From Antrihabitans stalagmiti (GTDB lineage Bacteria; Actinomycetota; Actinomycetes; Mycobacteriales; Mycobacteriaceae), in NCBI RefSeq assembly GCF_016482825.1, contig NZ_JAEMNV010000002.1, forward strand, positions 558,001 to 622,000: a stretch of DNA of 64,000 nt, read 5' to 3'. The first letter of the stretch is position 1. Each line of letters starts with the position of its first letter. Positions 1 to 10,007 of the stretch are shown in pieces. The notes under the pieces are model-generated. The model ran no database searches. It had not been told where the DNA came from and saw nothing but the letters and a program-made list of their open reading frames with translations. Both the position numbers and the translations under genes were made by a program.

Positions 1-566
1 CGTTTGGTCGGTGCCGAACCCGCGGGTGGTGTGAGGATGGTGAAGTATCCGCCGCCGACGCGCCGGCGAATCATACGAACGATGCCGTTGCGCAGCGACT
101 GCCCGTACCCGACCCGGTGGAATTCCTTCTCCATCGACTCGAACGCCTGCCCCGCGCGCGGCGTGTAGTAGTCGGCAAAAATCGGCTCGAGGAACACTTG
201 GGTCAGCGGCTTGAAGAAACCGCCGACACTGTTCGCCGACAACGCTTCCCGCACCGCGTAGGACGGAAATCCCCAAATATTGTCCGGCATCGACTGCGAG
301 TCCGAACGTAGCCGTTCGGCCCGCGGGATCTGCGACACCTTGGTCAGATACTCATAGCTCGACCACGGCACCTGCTGGGGTCCAAGAACTGCCATCGCCT
401 CGGCCGGAACGCCGTAGATCCGCAGCGTGTCGAAGGTGACGAACGAGCCGATCCCGCTGCCCACCGTCACGAACGGTACGTCGACGATCGGAATCCCTGC
501 CTGGACCACCAGATCGTCGGTCCAGACATCGGTGTCTATCAGTGTCTGATTGAGATCCCCTCGCAT
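1..566 (-). CDS. Unknown protein with possible dinucleotide-binding N-terminus, 3' end beyond the window
   Basis: The reading frame is open from an ATG at 566 to the left edge, giving 188 residues without a stop. The strand, codon use and GC-rich third positions match the neighbours. Near residues 29-36 there is VTVGSGIGSF, a glycine-rich stretch after hydrophobic residues that could be a nucleotide- or flavin-binding loop. The following segment is rich in aromatic residues (VPWSSYEYL, DNIWGFPSY), and the visible end is arginine-rich. I do not recognise the family. The gene lies 229 bp beyond the last ESX gene on the same strand; I see no recognisable element in that gap. Function is unassigned; only its being a real gene is supported. 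Confidence 0.5.
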   Translation of the reverse strand, partial: MRGDLNQTLIDTDVWTDDLVVQAGIPIVDVPFVTVGSGIGSFVTFDTLRIYGVPAEAMAVLGPQQVPWSSYEYLTKVSQIPRAERLRSDSQSMPDNIWGFPSYAVREALSANSVGGFFKPLTQVFLEPIFADYYTPRAGQAFESMEKEFHRVGYGQSLRNGIVRMIRRRVGGGYFTILTPPAGSAPTK

Positions 567-794
567 TTCGGCGATGCTACTCGGCCCGCATTGCCCCCGG
601 GTGGTTCCGAGGCCGACCGATACCCACGACCGAGTTGGTCGACGTCGACAACCAGCAGAGTTCGCAGGCGCAGGAGCACTCGGATACCTGGATCCGCCGA
701 CATCCGGTGGCGGCCATAGCCATCGGCTACCGAGACAGCGATGCGCCCGGCAGCGGATCCAGCTGCCGGGCGCCGTGCTCACTCATGCGGACCG

Positions 795-1076
795 TCAGGC
801 CCACTTCATGGCTTCGCGACCCTCTGTTGCCTGCATACCCGAGTTGCCGTCGCGGACGACGGTCGCGATCTTGTTGAGCACCTCGACCAGCTGCTGATGC
901 GCTTGATCCCAATCGCGCTGCACCGACTGATAGTTAGCCTGCGCTTGCCCTTCCCAGGTAGCGGCAAGCGCAGCGACGTAGCCCTTCAGCTCGTCGTGAG
1001 TTTCGTTGAGTGCCACCGACCGCGAACGCAAGCTGTCCGACATGGCATCGATCTCACCGAATTTGTAATCCAGCAT
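795..1076 (-). CDS. esxT: WXG100 secreted protein, EsxT-like (ESX-4)
   Basis: Small helical protein of 93 residues with the central W-E-G turn (AATWEGQAQ) of the WXG100 family. Such proteins pair as helical hairpins and are exported by type VII secretion. The ATG at 1076 was chosen because a GGAG lies ten bases upstream and the protein then begins at the normal distance before WxG. The C-terminal half carries a YQSVQRDWD segment resembling the Y-x3-D/E export signal of these proteins. It follows the other WXG100 gene by 35 bp on the same strand, so the two are probably co-transcribed and form a heterodimer. The name follows the gene order of mycobacterial ESX-4, in which esxT is the distal gene of the pair. 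Confidence 0.85.
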   Translation of the reverse strand: MLDYKFGEIDAMSDSLRSRSVALNETHDELKGYVAALAATWEGQAQANYQSVQRDWDQAHQQLVEVLNKIATVVRDGNSGMQATEGREAMKWA

Positions 1077-1111
1077 TTCGGTATAACTCCTTTGGCGTGT
1101 AGGTGTGGACG

Positions 1112-1438
1112 TCAGGCTTTGATGTCGAGCAGCTGCGAAGAAGCTCCGGTGCTGTGGATCTGCTCCTGGTTCGCCTGCTCGGCTACGTCGTAGCCCTTGC
1201 CGTTCTCGCGAATCCGATCGGCGATGGTCTGCAGGCTCCGCTGGATCTTCACCGAGGCCTCGTCGTACTGCGTCATCAAGAGGCGGAACGCGGTGCCAGC
1301 GTCGCCCTTCCACGCTGCGCCGGAGGACTCGGCCTGCGCCCTGACATCGGCGATGTATCGCTGCATCTGCCCGTTGACCGTCTCGACATGTCCTGCCGCT
1401 GCTTCCATCGCGCCGACATCGGTAATCACACCTGCCAT
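1112..1438 (-). CDS. esxU: WXG100 secreted protein, EsxU-like (ESX-4)
   Basis: A 108-residue helical protein with the W-x-G motif (GAAWKGDAG) near the middle, the expected partner of the adjacent WXG100 protein. A GTG at 1441 and an ATG at 1438 are adjacent; the AAGGAG box is better spaced for the ATG (six bases), so 1438 is used. The downstream half has YDEASVKIQ and a C-terminal YDVAEQANQ segment, compatible with the Y-x3-D/E secretion signal. The gene is 128 bp downstream of the Rv3446c-like gene, enough room for its own promoter. In mycobacterial ESX-4 the same position is held by esxU. Secretion itself cannot be read from sequence. Confidence 0.83.
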   Translation of the reverse strand: MAGVITDVGAMEAAAGHVETVNGQMQRYIADVRAQAESSGAAWKGDAGTAFRLLMTQYDEASVKIQRSLQTIADRIRENGKGYDVAEQANQEQIHSTGASSQLLDIKA

Positions 1439-1566
1439 CACGAACTCCTTGTCATACCGTCCGGGTCGGCACCCCCCGCTGGACTGCCGATTCGTGCCCT
1501 ACATCTGGTTGGACGTCGATCGTGTCCAATCGGTTCCATCTGTTCGAAAACTGGGAAATCGCCCTT

Positions 1567-2967
1567 TCACGGCGAGATCACGACGCTGCTGACAACTCGC
1601 TCACAGTCACTCGACAGGGCATCCCACTCACCGAACAACCCCTGGCAGCCGACACCGACCTGCGTATCCCGATCCACCATCACGTGCCACCTGACTTGCG
1701 AACGCCCATCGGGGTTCTCGCGGAACGTGACACCGTGTCGCCCCGCGAACACGACGTCCGCCTCGATGCCCTCGTAATTTGCCTCGTTCGGGCTTTCGTC
1801 GACCTTTCGCCGCAGCACGTTCGCAATCCCCTCCAAATCGAGGTCGGAGCGAATTACGTACTGAGTGACTGTGATTCGTCGCTCCGGGCCAGCGATCGGC
1901 ACAATTTCCAGGCGCGGCAGCTGGCCGGGCTGCTGAGGCTCGGATGATTGAATTCGCCAGCCGTCGGGGATCGTCACACGGATCCTGCCGAGCGTGAGTT
2001 CGCCGACATCGGTATCCGTGGTCGGCGTGGCGGCCGGATCCGCGGTGTCGAGGTGCCGGTCTTCTCGCGACGCCGCGAACGCGACTCCCGCACCGACGGC
2101 GACCACCGCGACCAACGCCGCGGCTGCCAACATTCGGACCCGACGTGCCGAACGAGGCGACCCACTAGCCGCAGCGCGGTCTGCCGGCGCGGCAGCGACC
2201 CAGTCGATGTTGCGAACGGGCTCTGGCCGAGCGACCTGCCGCTCGCTCACAGTCGGGCGACCCACATGGCGAACGAGATCCCGCGCTGCCAAGAATTCGA
2301 CAGGGGTTCGACTGGACAGCGCGTCGGTGAGGGCGTCGATATCCGTGGCGACCAGGTCGCCGACGATCACAAGAGCGTCCACCCGCCGCGATCCGATCAC
2401 GGTGTCGACCACCTCGACCAGTTCGTCACGACGGACGCTGCAGGCGGCGAGTCCGATGTCGGTGATCAGCTCACAGGCAACGACGCGACCGTGCTCCGAC
2501 ACCTGTCCCACGCAGCTCGCCACGGTCGTCATGGCACCGATCTCGAGTACGACTGTGTTCGCGTTCTGTGCTCGCTTTGCACGAGCGGCTGCTGCCCGCG
2601 CGGCTGCGACCGCGATCGGAACGAACTCCGCCTCGTTCGCGAACGAACGCACCGCTGTCGCAAGCACGTTCAGACGAGCAGTTCCCCAGTTCGTCGGATA
2701 GGTCGCGACGACCAGCTCCGCTGGTGGTCGGCAGCCGACCTCGCCGATCGCGTCACGCAGAATTCGTCCGAGTGACTCCGCAATCGGGACAGCGCGGTCG
2801 GGTGTTGCGCAGTAGCCGCTGTCGACGAACCAGGCGGGTGCCATCTGCACCTGCGCTGCATCGTCCATCGCGACCGGTCCGTCCCACTCCTCCCGGCCGT
2901 ACCGAACCCACACACGCGAGTCGGTCAGGTGGAGCGCGACGTGGGCGGTCACAGCGGCGGCATCCAA
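1567..2967 (-). CDS. Type VII secretion-associated protein, Rv3446c-like
   Basis: A 466-residue protein in three parts. Residues about 1-230 have an actin/Hsp70-like feel (repeated short hydrophobic strands such as TVVLEIGAM and DALVIVGDL). A single membrane segment lies near residues 280-302 (alanine/valine-rich, after an arginine-rich stretch). An extracytoplasmic domain of about 150 residues ends with paired cysteines (VGCQG and SSDCE). This layout matches the family encoded between eccC4 and esxU in mycobacteria. The start overlaps the end of eccC by 19 bp, so translation is probably coupled. Its role in secretion is not established; association with the ESX-4 membrane complex is inferred from constant gene neighbourhood. 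Confidence 0.75.
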   Translation of the reverse strand: MDAAAVTAHVALHLTDSRVWVRYGREEWDGPVAMDDAAQVQMAPAWFVDSGYCATPDRAVPIAESLGRILRDAIGEVGCRPPAELVVATYPTNWGTARLNVLATAVRSFANEAEFVPIAVAAARAAAARAKRAQNANTVVLEIGAMTTVASCVGQVSEHGRVVACELITDIGLAACSVRRDELVEVVDTVIGSRRVDALVIVGDLVATDIDALTDALSSRTPVEFLAARDLVRHVGRPTVSERQVARPEPVRNIDWVAAAPADRAAASGSPRSARRVRMLAAAALVAVVAVGAGVAFAASREDRHLDTADPAATPTTDTDVGELTLGRIRVTIPDGWRIQSSEPQQPGQLPRLEIVPIAGPERRITVTQYVIRSDLDLEGIANVLRRKVDESPNEANYEGIEADVVFAGRHGVTFRENPDGRSQVRWHVMVDRDTQVGVGCQGLFGEWDALSSDCERVVSSVVISP

Positions 2968-5900
2968 GCTGTCTGAATCAGTCCACTACCGGCACGGGTC
3001 ACGAGAGTGCCGCGGCCGGGCGGCATCTCGCTCGGCCGAACGGCGCCGATCAGATTGCCTTCGTCACGACTGCCACTCATCACCAGGCCGCCGGTCGACA
3101 CGTCTCGCATCCGCGCGATCACCGGTTCGTACAGGGCGCGGGCGGCCCCGCCGGACCGTCGCGCGATCACGAGATGAAAGCCGAGATCCTTTGCCAGCGG
3201 AAGATATTCGAGCAGGGGCGTCAACGGATTGCCCGACGAGGTCGAGACCAGGTCGTAGTCGTCGATCACGACGTAGATCTCCGGCCCCGACCACCACGAG
3301 CGATCGCGGAGTTGCTGCTGATTGACGTCCTGGGGCGGCATGCGACGCGCCAGGATGGCGGCGAGTTCGACCATCATCTGCGCCAGCGTCGACACCACCG
3401 GCGCGTATCCACCGATATGGCTCGACTCGAAGGCTCCCAACATCGTTCGTCGGGTGTCGCCGATGACGATCTTGACCTGCTCGGGGGTGTTGGACGCGAT
3501 CAACCCCTCGCAGATACCCCGCAGCAACGCCGTCTTGCCGCACTCGATATCGCCGAAGATCATGAAGTGCGTCTGCTCGGCGAAGTTGACGAAGACCGGC
3601 GCAAGTTCGGCTTCGTCGAGGCCGATCGGCACCTGCAGGCACTTCGTCGCGGGGTCGTTGTAGTCGGGCCAACCCGACGTCGCGTGGACGAGTTCGGCTC
3701 TGGTGAGGCGATCTGGCAGCATCCGCACCGGCGGAGCATGCCTGCTCGTCGTTGCCGCCGCGATGGCGGAGACCGCGTCCGCGACGCCGGAACGAAGATC
3801 GTTCGCGTCGCCGATGCCGTCCACTCGCGGCAGCGCGGTCAACAGATGCAACGAATCCCGCGTGATGCCACGGCCAGGTCGACCTTCGGGAACCAGAAGT
3901 CCGATCCGGCGGCCGAGTTCGGAGTCGGCAGGATCGCCGAGTCGCAATTCGATGCGCGTACCCAACTGATCCTTCAACGCCGGCCTGACTTCGCCCCACC
4001 GCGCGGCGGAGAGCACGACGTGCACGCCGTAGGACAGGCCCTGAACTGCGAGATTGGTGATCTGCTGCTCGAGCGGTTCGAAATCTTGGCGGATGCTGCC
4101 GTAGCCGTCGATGACGAGAAAGGCATCTCCGAAGGGATCGTCGGCCACACCCGCAACCCCAGCGGCGTGAGCGGGTTCGGCGGCACGCAGTCGACGGAAC
4201 TCCGCCATCGACTCGACGCCGAGTTGCCGGAAGCGTTTTTCGCGCTGACGTACCAACGTCGACATCTCGGCAACGGTTCGACGCACCCTGTCCTCGTCGA
4301 GCCGGTTCGCCACCGAGCCGACATGGGGCAAACCGTCCAGACCGGCCAGTGTGCCGCCTCCGAAATCGAGACAGTAGAACTGCACCTGCTCCGCGGAGTG
4401 TGTCATCGCCATCGACACGATCAACGACCGAAGCGCGGTCGACTTGCCCGACTGCGGACCGCCGACGATGGCCACATGCCCCTTGGCGCCGGACAGGTCG
4501 ACAATCAGCGGATCGCGCCGCTGGTCGAACGGCCGGTCGATGAGTCCGATCGGAGTGCGCAACGTTGCCTGCCGCGGTGTCGGCTCGACCAGTACCGACC
4601 GCGGAATCAGCTGATCCAACGTCGCTGGCTCGTCGAGTGGCGGTAGCCAGATCTCGTGTGCGGGTGTGCCCCTACCGCGAACCCGGTCGACGACCGTCTG
4701 CAACACCGTCGGGCCGTCGCCGTCGTCGACGGGCTCTGCTTGCAGTACCGGTGCGGCACTCGGTTCGACCTGCAGCGCGGCGACCGGAGCGGCGGTGAAG
4801 ACCCTCGACTCGACGTCGACCGAGCCAGGCCCCTGCACGGCGGATTCACGTGTGCCCCGCCCGATGTAGGTACCGGACACGTACGCACCCTGGAATCTGA
4901 CGATCTCCGATGCGTCCGAACGCAGGTAACCCGCACCCGGATTCGCAGGCAGGTGATAGGCGTCCGGTACGCCGAGCACGGTACGGGATTCGTTGGCGGA
5001 GAAGGTCTTCAAGCCGATGCGGTAGGAAAGGTGGCTGTCGAGTCCGCGGAGCTTGCCCTCGTCGAGACGTTGACTCGCAAGCAAGAGATGCATGTGCAGC
5101 GACCGGCCGAGTCGCCCGATCGCGACGAACAGATCGGCAAACTCCGGCTGCTGGGAAAGCAATTCGGAGAACTCGTCGATCACGACGAACAAGGCAGGCA
5201 GCGGATCGAGATCAGCGCCTGCCGCACGAGCCTTCTCGTAATCGGAAACGTTCGCGAAGTTGCCCGCCGACCGCAGTAACTCCTGCCGCCTGTTCATCTC
5301 ACCCGCAAGCGCGTCCTTCATCCGATCGACGAGCGCGGATTCCTCTTCGAGGTTGGTGATGACGGCCGCGACATGCGGCGCGCTGTCGAGGCCGAGGAAG
5401 GTCGCGCCGCCCTTGAAGTCGACGAGAACCAGGTTCAGCTGGTCGGGTGAATGTGTGGCGATCAACCCGACGACCAACGTTCGCAGAAACTCCGACTTAC
5501 CGGAACCTGTTGCGCCGATGCACAACCCGTGCGGACCCATCCCGTTCTCGGCGGCCTCTTTGAGGTCGAGCTCGACCGCGGTGCCGTCTGCAGCGACGCC
5601 GATCGGAACTCGCAACCGGTCTCGGCCGCTGCGGGTGCGCCACGCGTGATTCGGATTGAGCAGGCCGACATCGCCGAGACCGAGGAGCTGACTCCACGAC
5701 GAGATCGACTCACCCTCCTCCGCTGTGTCGGCTCGTCGCGACGGTGCGCGGTAGGGCGCAAGGCGCCGGGCGACGGTTTGAGCTTGCTCTGCGCTCAGCT
5801 GATCGACGGCTGCGAACGGCTCGATCCCAGCTCCGCTGCGCGCTCCGATCGTGCCGTTTTCGACGACAAGTTGCAGCCCGCGCGTTGCGGCAAGCCGCGG

Positions 5901-6962
5901 TGCGTATGCACTGAGATCGATCACGGTGACCGAATCGACGCCGCCGTCGACGATGTGGTCGGTCTCGACGTCGGATTCGAGCAACCCGCCGTCGACAACG
6001 ACGACGATCTGCGCGACCCCTGCCTGCGGCGGCGCACTGCGCGAGAACTTACTGCGCAGCACGAGTTGCGAGCCGATCGCGGCGTTCAGTTCGATGATCG
6101 AGCCGTAGACCATCCGCTGACTTCCGACACCGTCGACCGCATCGGGATGTTGCGAATGCGGCAGCCATTTCACCCATTCCCACTCGCGCGCGGTGTCCGG
6201 GCCGCACACGACCGCCACCTGCAGTTGATCCGGGCTGTGGAAGGTGCAGAGCTGGGCAAGCATGGACCGCACCATCGCCCGAGCAGCGTCACGGTCACCG
6301 TCGAGAGCGATGGACGCGAACCCGCGGAGCGAGACAGCGGTAGGTAGGTCGGGAACAACAGAATGGGCTCGCACGAAGCGGCGCAGCGAGACAGCGGCGA
6401 CGGGTTCCAGCTCTTCGACGGGACCGGTCTCGGGCGCAACAAGTCGCGTGGCGAGGCGCTGGCTGCCACGGCCGACGCGAGCGTGGCAGTAGTCGGCATC
6501 GGTCACCCGTCGCTCCCACATGCGCGACGAGCCCGCAAGAGTCCAGAGCAGCTGCGGATCGGGATGACTCCAGGTGAGCGCGATGCGTTGCGCGTCGCCG
6601 GTCTCGTAGACGTCTCGTCGAAGCTGTTCGAGGTAGCGCAGGTAATCCTTGCGATCCTCGTTGGCCTCCGCGGTCTTTGCTCCCCCACCGCGACCACCCT
6701 GACCTGCGAACATACCGACCATCGAGAACAACATCATGACCGGAAAGAGCAGGCTGTACGGGTTGGACCCGATGCCTCCCGAGGTGAAGAGCAACGCCAT
6801 CATGCCGACCATTGCGACGACCATCACGACCGGAAGCAGCTTCATCATCAGGTTGCCCGGGGTGACGCGTGGGATTTCCGGTGGTGGCTGCAGGGCAACT
6901 TCACCGCCAGGAGCCCTCGGCACTTCACGCCGAGTTCTGCGTTGGAACCGCACCGTACTCAT
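2949..6962 (-). CDS. eccC: EccC, FtsK/SpoIIIE-type ATPase of ESX-4 secretion
   Basis: The motor ATPase of type VII secretion, here 1337 residues as one chain. The start at 6962 (MSTVRFQRR) follows a GGGGGAG box with six-base spacing; longer in-frame extension lacks family character. Two membrane segments lie near residues 38-58 and 64-82. Three FtsK-like domains follow, with P-loops GATGSGKS near 480, GGPQSGKS near 832 and GDIECGKT near 1139. The first domain has a full Walker B (FVVIDEF); the second has LVIDGY, lacking the usual acidic residue after the aspartate, and the third has VVIDDY. This agrees with EccC, in which domain 1 carries the main activity and domains 2-3 bind substrate and regulate. 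It is divergent from eccD across 160 bp. Confidence 0.95.
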   Translation of the reverse strand: MSTVRFQRRTRREVPRAPGGEVALQPPPEIPRVTPGNLMMKLLPVVMVVAMVGMMALLFTSGGIGSNPYSLLFPVMMLFSMVGMFAGQGGRGGGAKTAEANEDRKDYLRYLEQLRRDVYETGDAQRIALTWSHPDPQLLWTLAGSSRMWERRVTDADYCHARVGRGSQRLATRLVAPETGPVEELEPVAAVSLRRFVRAHSVVPDLPTAVSLRGFASIALDGDRDAARAMVRSMLAQLCTFHSPDQLQVAVVCGPDTAREWEWVKWLPHSQHPDAVDGVGSQRMVYGSIIELNAAIGSQLVLRSKFSRSAPPQAGVAQIVVVVDGGLLESDVETDHIVDGGVDSVTVIDLSAYAPRLAATRGLQLVVENGTIGARSGAGIEPFAAVDQLSAEQAQTVARRLAPYRAPSRRADTAEEGESISSWSQLLGLGDVGLLNPNHAWRTRSGRDRLRVPIGVAADGTAVELDLKEAAENGMGPHGLCIGATGSGKSEFLRTLVVGLIATHSPDQLNLVLVDFKGGATFLGLDSAPHVAAVITNLEEESALVDRMKDALAGEMNRRQELLRSAGNFANVSDYEKARAAGADLDPLPALFVVIDEFSELLSQQPEFADLFVAIGRLGRSLHMHLLLASQRLDEGKLRGLDSHLSYRIGLKTFSANESRTVLGVPDAYHLPANPGAGYLRSDASEIVRFQGAYVSGTYIGRGTRESAVQGPGSVDVESRVFTAAPVAALQVEPSAAPVLQAEPVDDGDGPTVLQTVVDRVRGRGTPAHEIWLPPLDEPATLDQLIPRSVLVEPTPRQATLRTPIGLIDRPFDQRRDPLIVDLSGAKGHVAIVGGPQSGKSTALRSLIVSMAMTHSAEQVQFYCLDFGGGTLAGLDGLPHVGSVANRLDEDRVRRTVAEMSTLVRQREKRFRQLGVESMAEFRRLRAAEPAHAAGVAGVADDPFGDAFLVIDGYGSIRQDFEPLEQQITNLAVQGLSYGVHVVLSAARWGEVRPALKDQLGTRIELRLGDPADSELGRRIGLLVPEGRPGRGITRDSLHLLTALPRVDGIGDANDLRSGVADAVSAIAAATTSRHAPPVRMLPDRLTRAELVHATSGWPDYNDPATKCLQVPIGLDEAELAPVFVNFAEQTHFMIFGDIECGKTALLRGICEGLIASNTPEQVKIVIGDTRRTMLGAFESSHIGGYAPVVSTLAQMMVELAAILARRMPPQDVNQQQLRDRSWWSGPEIYVVIDDYDLVSTSSGNPLTPLLEYLPLAKDLGFHLVIARRSGGAARALYEPVIARMRDVSTGGLVMSGSRDEGNLIGAVRPSEMPPGRGTLVTRAGSGLIQTAWMPPL

Positions 6963-7122
6963 AGAGAACTCCCCCCGATTTCGATCACCCCGTGCTGCAT
7001 CATCGGCAACAAGACCCCGAACGAGCCCCTGTCCCCGGTGAGGCTGCCGGGCTAATAGTAAAGGGCTGCTCCGACATGTCGTACAGTTCGTCGGAGCACA
7101 CTCATGGCCAGGGGGGACCATC

Positions 7123-8604
7123 ATGACTGCTGCGCGTATCAGCGAACCCGCACACGAGACCAACTCTGCGCGGGTGCGCGCGCCCGACCTGTGCCGACTG
7201 ACGATCCTGGCGCGACGTACTCAGGTAGACCTCGCCGTGCCTGCCGACGTCTCGCTGGCCCTGCTGATCCCCGGGATCGTCGACATGATCAGCACTCATG
7301 CCAACACCGGCGACGTCGATCCACCCGTCGCATCGGCGCAAGATGCCGACGGACCGCAGGAATGGGTGCTCGCGAAAGTCGGTCAACCACCGCTGTCGTC
7401 CACGCTGAGCCTGAGCGAACACGGGATCCGAGACGGTGACCTGCTGCTGCTGGAGAGCCCAGCCGCCGCCGCTCCAACGCCGCTCTTCGACGACATCATG
7501 TACAACGTCGCGATGGTCGACGCCGACCGCTACAACCGATGGACCAACACGAGCGCACGACTGCTCGGATCGGTTCTCGCCGCCGTCGCGACAATCGTCG
7601 GCTGTTTTGCTTTGCTGTGGTCCGGTGCGGGCGAAGAGGACGTGATCGGCGGTGTGTGCGCCCTTTTCGCCTCGCTGTTGCTGCTGATCGCAGGCACGGT
7701 GACTGCGCGGATCTACTTCGACGCGCAGAGCGCCCTGGTGTTGGCCGGGTGTTCGCTGCCGACCGCTTTCGCTGCCGGCGTGCTGTTCGTGCCGGGCGAA
7801 ACCTCGTCGGCGCACGTCTTGCTCGGCGCAACGCTGGTCGGCGCGATTGCCGTATTGGCACTTCGGGTGGGCGGCGTCGGCCTGACGCTCTTCACCGGCG
7901 TCGCCGTCGCGGCAGCCTTCGTTGCACCCGCTGCGCTCGTTGCGCTCACGACCGATGCCTCGCTTCGCACGGTCGGTGCGGTCGCTGCCGCCGCGGCGCT
8001 CATCGGATTGGCATTTGCACCAAGGGTTTCCATGCTGCTGGCCAAGCTGCCGCTACCCAACGTTCCCGCGCCGGGGACCTCGGTCGATCCGGCCGAGGAC
8101 GACCCTTCCGACGATCAGGCGTTGCCGACGTTCGCCGCGCTCACCGCGAAGACGGAGCGGGCTCGTCGCTATCTGTCAGGGCTGATCGGAGCGACAAGTC
8201 TCGTCACGATCGGTGGCGCGCTACTCGCGACCGACATCGCCGGCGTCGACGACATCTATTGGCAAGGAACGGCATTGGCTCTCGTGTGCGCCGCGGTCCT
8301 GATGTTCCGGGGACGCACCTACGCCAGCGCCGAGCAGGCGAGTGCCCTGATCGCCGGCGGCGCAACGATTCTCGTTGCGCTACTGATCGATGCAGCAGTA
8401 TCGGTCGACGCGCCGCTGGCGATCTTCGGCGCGGCGATGGCCTTGGCCGTCGCCGCGCTGGTGCTCGGCATCCTCGCTCCGGTGCGGACGTTCTCGCCAC
8501 CCGTGCGCCGATCCGTGGAACTCCTCGAATATGCCTGTGTCGCTGCAGTTCTGCCGCTGGTGTGCTGGGTCGCTGGTCTGTTCGCGCTGTTGCGCGGAAT
8601 ATGA
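7123..8604 (+). CDS. eccD: EccD, polytopic channel component of ESX-4
   Basis: A 493-residue membrane protein. The first ~110 residues are soluble with a ubiquitin-like (YukD) feel, including LTILARRTQVDLAVP and a closing LSEHGIRDGDLLLL segment. After a short linker the rest is about eleven hydrophobic segments from residue ~143 to the end, with a charged cytoplasmic loop near 310-345. EccD dimers line the central cavity of the secretion complex in the inner membrane. The gene begins 160 bp from the divergent eccC and its stop overlaps the mycP start (ATGA at 8601-8604), so the two are translationally coupled. Order eccC<, eccD>, mycP>, eccB< is that of mycobacterial ESX-4. Confidence 0.93.
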   Translation: MTAARISEPAHETNSARVRAPDLCRLTILARRTQVDLAVPADVSLALLIPGIVDMISTHANTGDVDPPVASAQDADGPQEWVLAKVGQPPLSSTLSLSEHGIRDGDLLLLESPAAAAPTPLFDDIMYNVAMVDADRYNRWTNTSARLLGSVLAAVATIVGCFALLWSGAGEEDVIGGVCALFASLLLLIAGTVTARIYFDAQSALVLAGCSLPTAFAAGVLFVPGETSSAHVLLGATLVGAIAVLALRVGGVGLTLFTGVAVAAAFVAPAALVALTTDASLRTVGAVAAAAALIGLAFAPRVSMLLAKLPLPNVPAPGTSVDPAEDDPSDDQALPTFAALTAKTERARRYLSGLIGATSLVTIGGALLATDIAGVDDIYWQGTALALVCAAVLMFRGRTYASAEQASALIAGGATILVALLIDAAVSVDAPLAIFGAAMALAVAALVLGILAPVRTFSPPVRRSVELLEYACVAAVLPLVCWVAGLFALLRGI

Positions 8605-10007
8605 GCCGCGCGTGGCGACCGATCGCGGTCGCAGCGCTGCTCGCGCTCTCTGCGTCACTCGGCCAGGGTTCCGCCGCCGCCAACCGACCGCCACCGATCG
8701 ACCCCGGCCGGTTGCCGTCCGGAGCGACGCCGGCACCGTTCGAGAAGACCGAGCAGAAGTTGCGCTGCGCTGAAACCGCACCCGGCGGCGACGGGCCGAC
8801 GGTACCCGTCGGCCAGCGCGATCTCGGCTTCACCTCCGCGTGGCAATTCACCAGGGGCGCAGGTCAACTGGTCGCGGTCATCGATACCGGCGTCGCACGT
8901 CATCCGCGTCTGCCCGGCCTCGTCCCCGGCGGCGACTACGTGGGCACGACGGACGGCACCGACGACTGCGACGTTCACGGAACCGTCGTCGCAGGAATCA
9001 TCGCCGCGGCCGCCGTCGACGGTCAGGGCTTCGTCGGTGTCGCGCCCGAGGCAACGATTCTGTCGATTCGGCAGTCCAGCAGGGCGTTTCAAGTTGCCGG
9101 TCGAGCCGAACAGCAACGCGAAGGCCAGACCGCCGACGGATACGGCGACATCCGCACTCTTGCCGCGGCCGTGGTTCGCGCCGCCGACATGGGCGCGCGA
9201 GTGATCAATATTTCCGAAGTAGCCTGCGCAACCGGAAGTTTGGACGATCGCGTACTCGGCGCCGCAGTGGAGTACGCCGCGGTGGCCAAGGACGTCGTGA
9301 TCGTCGCAGCAGCGGGCAACACCGACGAGAACTGCGCGAGCAATCCCGGCCTCGATCCGCTACGTCCGACGGCAGACCCGTGGGACCAGGTCTCGACGAT
9401 CGTGTCGCCGGCCTGGTACGACGACTACGTCATCGCCGTCGGATCGGTCGACTCGAACGGCGCGCCATCGCAATTCACGGTCGCCGGTCCGTGGCTCGAC
9501 GTCGCAGCGCCCGGCGAGAACATCACGTCCCTCGACCCGCGACGTTCCGGCCTGACAACCGGCACGATCGACGACAAAGGCCGCCAAGGTGTGTTGCGCG
9601 GGACCAGCTTTGCCGTTCCGTACGTGAGCGGAACAGCCGCTCTCGTCCGGGCGAGATTTCCACAACTGTCCGCACGGCAGGTGATCGATCGGCTGAAGGC
9701 AACCGCGCACGCGCCTGCGGAAGGGTGGAATCCCCTGGTGGGGTTCGGCGTCATCGATCCGTATGCGGCCGTGACCGCCGACGGCGGAACGAACACCGTT
9801 GCCCGTCCGACCATGGCGGCGAAGGCTTTGCCGCTACCGGGTGCCGCAGCACCTCGCGACGATCGTCCACGAAACATCGCGCTGATCGGCGCCGCGGCAA
9901 TCGGTGGTGTGCTTGTGCTCGCGATCCTCGCGTCGTTCCCGATCCGTAGGCGACTTCACTTGTCGGACACCAACGCTGGTGCCGGATCCGGAGCAACGCC
10001 GTCGTGA
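8601..10007 (+). CDS. mycP: MycP, membrane-anchored subtilisin-like protease (mycosin) of ESX-4
   Basis: Mycosins are extracytoplasmic serine proteases needed for stability and processing in ESX systems. The 468-residue product has a signal sequence at residues 1-27. The catalytic triad is visible as Asp95 (VIDTGV), His126 (DVHGTVVAG) and Ser336 (RGTSFAVPYVSG), and an oxyanion-type Asn in AAAGNTDENC. A C-terminal membrane anchor near residues 430-452 is followed by basic residues. Scattered cysteines (CAET, DDCD, EVACA, ENCA) could form the disulfides known in mycosins. The ATG at 8601 overlaps the eccD stop. The 3' end overlaps that of the convergent eccB by 52 bp, so the tails of both proteins are encoded by the same DNA on opposite strands. 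Confidence 0.94.
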   Translation: MSRAWRPIAVAALLALSASLGQGSAAANRPPPIDPGRLPSGATPAPFEKTEQKLRCAETAPGGDGPTVPVGQRDLGFTSAWQFTRGAGQLVAVIDTGVARHPRLPGLVPGGDYVGTTDGTDDCDVHGTVVAGIIAAAAVDGQGFVGVAPEATILSIRQSSRAFQVAGRAEQQREGQTADGYGDIRTLAAAVVRAADMGARVINISEVACATGSLDDRVLGAAVEYAAVAKDVVIVAAAGNTDENCASNPGLDPLRPTADPWDQVSTIVSPAWYDDYVIAVGSVDSNGAPSQFTVAGPWLDVAAPGENITSLDPRRSGLTTGTIDDKGRQGVLRGTSFAVPYVSGTAALVRARFPQLSARQVIDRLKATAHAPAEGWNPLVGFGVIDPYAAVTADGGTNTVARPTMAAKALPLPGAAAPRDDRPRNIALIGAAAIGGVLVLAILASFPIRRRLHLSDTNAGAGSGATPS

